This document shows, one piece after another, positions 6,493-10,232 of a stretch of DNA of 10,232 nucleotides. The stretch covers positions 1 through 10,232 of the forward strand of contig DKVC01000062.1 in NCBI GenBank assembly GCA_002490995.1, written 5' to 3'. The position numbers were made by a program, and so were the translations under genes. The notes beneath the pieces were generated by a model, which had not been told where the DNA came from, ran no database searches, and worked only from the letters and a program-made list of their open reading frames with translations. Position 1 is the stretch's first letter; the number at the start of each line of letters is the position of its first letter. The stretch is from Lachnospiraceae bacterium UBA7188 (GTDB lineage Bacteria; Bacillota; Clostridia; Lachnospirales; Lachnospiraceae).

Positions 6493-6496
6493 GAAT
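6475..6496 (+). repeat. AT-rich perfect inverted repeat over the stop codon
   Basis: ATTCTTAAG and CTTAAGAAT are perfect 9-base arms with an AAAT loop, spanning the end and stop codon (6490-6492) of the glycosyltransferase gene. No T-run follows directly; a run of seven Ts begins about 25 bases later. It may be a weak terminator, a protein-binding dyad or chance. Confidence 0.5.
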
Positions 6497-6564
6497 CAGC
6501 TTCATAAAATCCTAAGTTGTTTTTTTCATAATAATATTGTAAGGTATTACCGTAGGTGGCGCTT

Positions 6565-7971
6565 ATGATAAAGGATAATCAGAAAGTATTTAACCGATTG
6601 ATGGTAATATTGGATGCCGCTGTTACGGCGGCTTCCTTTATGTCGGCCTATTATTTTAAATTTTATGTGCTGGAAGACGGGCCGGGAATCGGTGTACTGC
6701 CTGCGGGGGAGTATGTCAGGCTGCTGCTCTTTATCGTGCCGATTTACATGTTCATGTATTACGCCTGCAGTGTATATGCCCCCAAGCGGACAGTGAGGCG
6801 GCGCTTTGAGATTTACGGGATTGTCAAGGCAAATACCATCGGGATTGTGACATTGATTATTATCCTGTATATGATTGTACGTGAGATCAACTACTCGCGC
6901 TCGGTAATGGTACTGTTTTATCTGTTCAATGTATTTTTTACTTCCTGCTTCAGACTCACCCTGCGAAAGGGACTCCGCACTATCCGGAGCAGAGGCTATA
7001 ACCTGAAACATATCCTTCTGGTAGGGTATTCCCGGGCGGCGGAGGAATACATTGACAGGCTCACGGACAATCCCCAGTGGGGTTATGTAGCCTGCGGGAT
7101 TCTGGATGACCATGTGCCGGCGGGAACGCTTTACAAGGGAGTCAAGGTGCTGGGCAGGCTTGGAAACCTGGAAGTGATTCTTCCGGAAAACAAGCTGGAT
7201 GAAATCGCCATATCCCTGTCCCTGAAGGATTATCATCACCTGGAGAATATTGTGTCCATCTGCGAGAAATCAGGCGTGCACACCAAATTTATTCCGGACT
7301 ACAACAGCCTGATACCTACGAAGCCTTATACGGAGGACCTGATGGGGCTTCCGGTGATTAACATCCGCTATGTGCCGCTGACGAACACAGGAAATATTAT
7401 CATTAAGCGGATCATGGACGTTGTGGGTGCGCTGGTGGGGATTGTGGTGACCTCTCCGATTATGCTTCTGGCGGCTGTGCTGGTGAAGATTACCAGTCCT
7501 GGACCGATTATCTTCAGGCAGGAAAGAGTAGGACGGCATAATAAAACCTTTTACATGTATAAATTCCGCAGCATGGAACGGCAGTCTCCCGGGGAGGAGA
7601 AAAGGGCCTGGACCGTGCGGAATGACCCGAGAGTGACTCCGGTGGGGAAGATTTTAAGGCGTACCAGTATTGACGAGCTGCCCCAGCTGTTTAATATCCT
7701 GAAAGGGGACATGAGCCTGGTGGGTCCCAGACCGGAACGGCCGCTTTTTGTGGAGAAATTTAAGGAAGAGATTCCCAGATATATGGTGAAGCATCAGGTC
7801 AGGCCGGGGCTAACCGGCTGGGCGCAGGTCAACGGCCTGCGGGGGGACACTTCCATCCGGAAGCGGGTTGAATATGACCTCTTCTATATTGAAAACTGGA
7901 CTTTGGGTTTTGATTTGAAAATAATCCTGATGACGTTTTTTACAGGATTTATTAATAAAAATGCGTACTGA
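6565..7971 (+). CDS. Polyprenyl-phosphate sugar-1-phosphate transferase (initiating enzyme of polysaccharide synthesis)
   Basis: A 468-residue membrane enzyme of the polyisoprenyl-phosphate hexose-1-phosphate transferase (WcaJ/CpsE-like) class, which moves sugar-1-phosphate from a nucleotide sugar to undecaprenyl phosphate. Four hydrophobic segments (about 12-33, 51-70, 90-105, 113-129) are followed by a Rossmann-like domain (about 148-270, HILLVGYSRAAEE). The catalytic domain starts near 280 with KRIMDVVGALVGIVVTSPIM, the re-entrant helix with its Ser-Pro. Hallmarks are PGPIIFRQERVG, the Asp370-Glu371 dyad in RRTSIDELPQL, SLVGPRPERP and RPGLTGWAQVNG. The length is typical for the long form. 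The ATG at 6565 follows AGGTGG by five bases and is preferred over an in-frame GTG at 6556 that overlaps that site. The gap from the preceding gene is 72 bases. The substrate could be glucose, galactose or another hexose. Confidence 0.95.
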   Translation: MIKDNQKVFNRLMVILDAAVTAASFMSAYYFKFYVLEDGPGIGVLPAGEYVRLLLFIVPIYMFMYYACSVYAPKRTVRRRFEIYGIVKANTIGIVTLIIILYMIVREINYSRSVMVLFYLFNVFFTSCFRLTLRKGLRTIRSRGYNLKHILLVGYSRAAEEYIDRLTDNPQWGYVACGILDDHVPAGTLYKGVKVLGRLGNLEVILPENKLDEIAISLSLKDYHHLENIVSICEKSGVHTKFIPDYNSLIPTKPYTEDLMGLPVINIRYVPLTNTGNIIIKRIMDVVGALVGIVVTSPIMLLAAVLVKITSPGPIIFRQERVGRHNKTFYMYKFRSMERQSPGEEKRAWTVRNDPRVTPVGKILRRTSIDELPQLFNILKGDMSLVGPRPERPLFVEKFKEEIPRYMVKHQVRPGLTGWAQVNGLRGDTSIRKRVEYDLFYIENWTLGFDLKIILMTFFTGFINKNAY

Positions 7972-7992
7972 AAACGGAGGTATTTCCTTACG

Positions 7993-8039
7993 GCGCCGCA
8001 CAGGTGATATGCGGACGCCTGAGGGGAGACTGACAGGCG
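7993..8039 (+). other. Mutually exclusive hairpins in the leader of the LCP gene
   Basis: GCGCCGCA (7993-8000) can pair with TGCGGACGC (8010-8018) with one bulged A. CGCCTG (8016-8021) can pair with CAGGCG (8034-8039). The two stems compete for bases 8016-8018. No T-run follows, so this is not a terminator. It could be a processing or translation-control structure in the 90-base gap between two genes of the cluster. Confidence 0.4.
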
Positions 8040-8061
8040 AAAAGAAAGAGGAGAAGGTATT

Positions 8062-9159
8062 ATGGCAACTGGAAGAACATCAAAGCGCGCGGCAAGACAG
8101 AAGAGAAAGATGGTGCTCTTTGCCGTTGAGATCATTATCATCCTTGTTATGGTGGCGGTTCTCTATGTGGTGATGAACAAGACCAGCGAGGGCCCCAAGG
8201 TGGTAAACCTTGACCCGAAGAATCTGGCAATCCCTACTGAGGTAATAGAGAAGACCGAGGAGGGCGGTACCATGCATGGCTACATGAATGTGGCGCTGTT
8301 TGGGCTGGACGCTCAGACGGAGAACCAGCTCTATAAGGGCAGCCGCAGCGACAGTATCATGATTGCCAGTGTCAACATGGACACCGGCGACATCAAGCTG
8401 GTCAGCGTGTATCGCGATTCTTATCTGAATATCGGGCCTTACAAGGGACAGGCTGAGTATTATTGGAAATGTAATACCGCTTATGCCGCCGGCGGTGCGG
8501 AACAGGCGGTCCGGATGCTGAATATGAACCTGGATATGGACATCACGGATTTTGTGGCAGTGGGCTACAAGGGCTTAAGCAGTGTGATTGACGGTCTGGG
8601 CGGCGTCTATATTGATGTAGGTGAGGAAGAAGTGTCCCATCTGAACAATTATCAGATTGACGTGTCGTCTGTGTTAAAGAGTGATTATACCCCTGTCAGG
8701 CAGGCAGGATATCAGCTGCTGAACGGACTCCAGGCGACTGCATACTGCCGTATCCGTGCCACCGCAGGTGATGATTTCAAACGTACTGCCCGCCAGCGGA
8801 CGGTGCTGAAGGCCATTGAAGAGCAGGCGAAGAAAGCGGATCTGGCTACTTTGACAAAGGTGTTCAATGATTGTATCGGTGATATTTATACCAGCATCGA
8901 TTCCAAGGATATTCTGGCGCTGCTGGGAAATATTGCAAATTACAGAATTGCGGAGGAAGCGGGATTCCCCACCGAGGACATGCGTACCACCGGCAATATC
9001 GGCGCCAAGGGAAGCTGCGTTATCCCTCAGGATCTGGAGTCCAATGTAGTATGGCTGCATCAGTTCCTGTTCGGGGACGAGGATTATGAAGTGACCGAGA
9101 ACATAAGGGAGTATGGTTCTGTCATCAAAGCCGAGACGGGCCAGTACCTGAAAAAATAA
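8062..9159 (+). CDS. LytR-CpsA-Psr (LCP) family cell-wall polymer ligase
   Basis: A 365-residue membrane protein with a short basic cytoplasmic tail and one membrane helix (about 17-38); the catalytic domain lies outside the cell. LCP proteins transfer undecaprenyl-pyrophosphate-linked polymers (teichoic acids, capsule) to peptidoglycan. Motifs in order: NVALFGLDA (about 76-84), SRSDSIMIASVN (Arg95, Asp97), LVSVYRDSYL (Arg118), KCNTAYAAGG, VIDGLGGVYIDV (about 175-186), LNGLQATAYCRIRA (Arg230, Arg232) and DDFKRTARQR (Asp237 to Arg246). These charged residues bind the pyrophosphate and metal in the family. The length fits the single-helix form. The start follows GAGGAGAAGGTATT, a good ribosome site. 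It follows the initiating transferase by 90 bases, which suggests it attaches the polymer made by this cluster, and a strong terminator comes after it. Confidence 0.93.
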   Translation: MATGRTSKRAARQKRKMVLFAVEIIIILVMVAVLYVVMNKTSEGPKVVNLDPKNLAIPTEVIEKTEEGGTMHGYMNVALFGLDAQTENQLYKGSRSDSIMIASVNMDTGDIKLVSVYRDSYLNIGPYKGQAEYYWKCNTAYAAGGAEQAVRMLNMNLDMDITDFVAVGYKGLSSVIDGLGGVYIDVGEEEVSHLNNYQIDVSSVLKSDYTPVRQAGYQLLNGLQATAYCRIRATAGDDFKRTARQRTVLKAIEEQAKKADLATLTKVFNDCIGDIYTSIDSKDILALLGNIANYRIAEEAGFPTEDMRTTGNIGAKGSCVIPQDLESNVVWLHQFLFGDEDYEVTENIREYGSVIKAETGQYLKK

Positions 9160-9189
9160 ATGAGAATCAGGTAAAGCGTATTGTAATAG

Positions 9190-9223
9190 GGCTGTCGCTG
9201 TTCTTTTGCGGCAGCCTTTTCTT
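9190..9223 (+). terminator. Intrinsic terminator after the LCP gene
   Basis: GGCTGTCGC (9190-9198) and GCGGCAGCC (9208-9216) form a 9-bp stem (one G-U pair) with a 9-base loop, followed by TTTTCTT. It would end or attenuate transcription from the upstream cluster. The 22-bp repeat copy B starts within its tail. Confidence 0.85.
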
Positions 9224-9243
9224 AGGAATTGTCGGAAAATAAC
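9222..9243 (+). repeat. 22-bp repeat, copy B
   Basis: Perfect 22-base match to the minus strand of 18-39; the core is GGAATTGTCGGAAAATAA. It sits directly after the terminator and about 39 bases before the TTG start of the next glycosyltransferase, oriented with that gene. TTGTCG could act as a -35 box, but no TATAAT-like hexamer lies 16-19 bases on in either copy. Confidence 0.8.
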
Positions 9244-9281
9244 CGCTGCACGGAAGTTATTCCGGAGAGGGGAGCGCTGAT

Positions 9282-10199
9282 TTGAAAATTGACGTAATTA
9301 TACCTGTATATAAACCGGGAAAAGAGCTTTTTACGCTTCTGGACAGGCTGGAAAACCAGACGGTGCCGGTTCAGAAGATTATCCTTATGAATACGGAAAG
9401 CAGCCTGGAGAATTTGACCAATGGAGTCGATTTCTCTGCCAGGTACCCCAATGCGGAGGTACATCACGTCCCGAAGCGGGAATTTGACCACGGCGGAACC
9501 AGGCATCAGGGCGTGCAGTATTCCGATGCGGATATTTTTATGCTGATGACACAGGACGCCATGCCGGTGGATTCCCGTCTGGTGGAGGAGCTTACGGCCC
9601 ATCTTGCCGGAAAGGTGGCTTCCGCATATGCCAGACAGCTTCCCGGGGAGGATTCCTCGGAATTCGAGCGGGCGTCCAGAACATTCAATTATCCGGCAGT
9701 CTCCCGGTGCAGGACAGCGGCCGACCTGGAGAGCGCGGGCATCAAGACCTTTTTCTGCTCCAATGTGTGCGCGGCGTACCGCAGGGATGTCTATGAGGAA
9801 TTGGGCGGCTTTATCCGGCATACCATATTTAATGAGGATATGATTTACGCGGCGGCGGTGATCAGGGCGGGCTATGCCATATCCTATGAGGCCCGGGCCC
9901 AGGTAATCCATGCCCATAACTATACGAATATCCAGCAGCTGCGACGCAACTTTGACCTGGGCGTCTCCCAGGCGGACCACCCGGAAGTCTTCGGGGCGGT
10001 GACATCGGAAGCGGAGGGAAAAAAGCTGGTAACCGAAACCTGGCGTTATCTGAAAGAAAGAAAATGGCTGTATCGGTTCCCTGGCTTTTGTGTGCAGTGT
10101 GCCTTCAAGTACGCTGGTTATCTGCTGGGTAAGCATTATAAAAAATTACCTTCCGGCCTGGTCAGGAAAATTACTACAAATAGAGAATACTGGGAGTAG
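9282..10199 (+). CDS. Family 2 glycosyltransferase, rhamnosyltransferase-like
   Basis: A 305-residue cytoplasmic GT-A enzyme for polysaccharide extension. It begins MKIDVIIPVYKPGKEL and keeps the nucleotide-binding fold. In place of a classical DxD it has TQDAMP (Gln91-Asp92-Ala93), the form usual in this subgroup. Other hallmarks are REFDHGGTRHQG (67-77), FFCSNVCAAYRRDVYEELGGF, the acidic pair NEDM (Glu185-Asp186) and the C-terminal HAHNYTNIQQLRRNFDLGV (210-228), typical of rhamnosyltransferase-like GT2 proteins. The start is TTG at 9282, eight bases after AGGGGAG; no ATG lies near. It is separated from the LCP gene by a terminator, so it may begin a new unit. The sugar specificity is an inference from motif resemblance only. 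Confidence 0.88.
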   Translation: MKIDVIIPVYKPGKELFTLLDRLENQTVPVQKIILMNTESSLENLTNGVDFSARYPNAEVHHVPKREFDHGGTRHQGVQYSDADIFMLMTQDAMPVDSRLVEELTAHLAGKVASAYARQLPGEDSSEFERASRTFNYPAVSRCRTAADLESAGIKTFFCSNVCAAYRRDVYEELGGFIRHTIFNEDMIYAAAVIRAGYAISYEARAQVIHAHNYTNIQQLRRNFDLGVSQADHPEVFGAVTSEAEGKKLVTETWRYLKERKWLYRFPGFCVQCAFKYAGYLLGKHYKKLPSGLVRKITTNREYWE

Positions 10200-10232
10200 G
10201 TTTTTGCATGTCGTGTTAGTCAATAACTGTGT
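10200..10232. other. Right-edge non-coding sequence
   Basis: The last 33 bases follow the glycosyltransferase stop codon and begin GTTTTTGCATG. No start codon with a ribosome site, repeat or hairpin can be supported in so short a piece. Confidence 0.4.

Noticed and set aside
6547..7239. 230-codon minus-strand frame opposite the sugar transferase
   Set aside because: It is a shadow frame in a conserved gene; the translation is rich in His, Gln and Arg with no motif.
7961..8173. 70-codon plus-strand frame bridging the sugar transferase and LCP genes
   Set aside because: It overlaps both conserved genes out of frame and has no upstream ribosome site.
9229..9252. Sigma-A promoter within the 22-bp repeat (TTGTCG as -35)
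   Set aside because: No acceptable -10 hexamer lies 16-19 bases downstream in either copy, so it cannot be called a standard promoter.
9222..10136. 304-codon minus-strand frame opposite the last glycosyltransferase
   Set aside because: It is antisense to a gene with clear GT2 motifs, and its translation has no family features.
1..10232. CRISPR array, tRNA, rRNA or insertion sequence
   Set aside because: No regularly spaced repeats, no cloverleaf or rRNA-like sequence and no transposase motif were seen. The only long repeats are the 22-bp pair, the toxin-locus pair and the operator pair.

Overview
The window looks like chromosomal DNA from a low-to-mid GC Bacillota member, most likely Lachnospiraceae or a close clostridial relative. 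This rests on strong GGAGG-type ribosome binding sites, a BlaI/M56 regulatory pair, a propeller plus solute-binding lipoprotein, a 30-residue Lachnospiraceae-style holin-like toxin, and a LytR-CpsA-Psr plus polyprenyl sugar transferase polysaccharide cluster. The genus cannot be fixed from the sequence alone.

Left half (99-4890, minus strand): a three-gene operon, blaI-like repressor -> M56 (BlaR1/MecR1-type) membrane protease -> large lipoprotein. The genes are 1 and 24 bases apart. The operon has a near-consensus sigma-A promoter (TTTACA-17-TATAAT) on the minus strand. It carries two BlaI-type TTACA-N2-TGTAA operators exactly 32 bp apart, one over the -35 box and one over the probable start point. 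The M56 protein ends in a roughly 300-residue extracytoplasmic part that looks like a beta-propeller, not a penicillin-binding domain, so the signal is probably not a beta-lactam.

Middle (4895-5517): 620 bases without a long gene. A compact type I toxin-antitoxin locus, absent from a standard ORF list, occupies 5141-5481. It has a 30-aa membrane toxin on the minus strand, a convergent antisense RNA on the plus strand, a promoter and a terminator for each RNA, a leader in which CCCTCC and GGAGGG blocks can mask the toxin's ribosome binding site, and inverted copies of a roughly 30-base element at the two ends of the toxin mRNA. These could pair to close the mRNA into an inert fold that the antisense RNA would compete for. 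This is the most interesting structure in the window.

Right half (5518-10199, plus strand): cell-surface polysaccharide assembly. It contains a GT2 glycosyltransferase, an initiating polyprenyl-phosphate sugar-1-phosphate transferase, an LCP family ligase that attaches polymer to the wall, an intrinsic terminator, and a second GT2 glycosyltransferase of the rhamnosyltransferase-like type. The initiating transferase would load the first sugar on undecaprenyl phosphate, the GT2 enzymes would extend it, and the LCP protein would transfer the finished polymer to peptidoglycan. No flippase or polymerase lies in the window, so the cluster probably continues to the right.

A perfect 22-bp sequence occurs twice in opposite orientation, at 18-39 and 9222-9243. 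Each copy lies downstream of one transcription unit and points towards the next gene. Its role is unknown.
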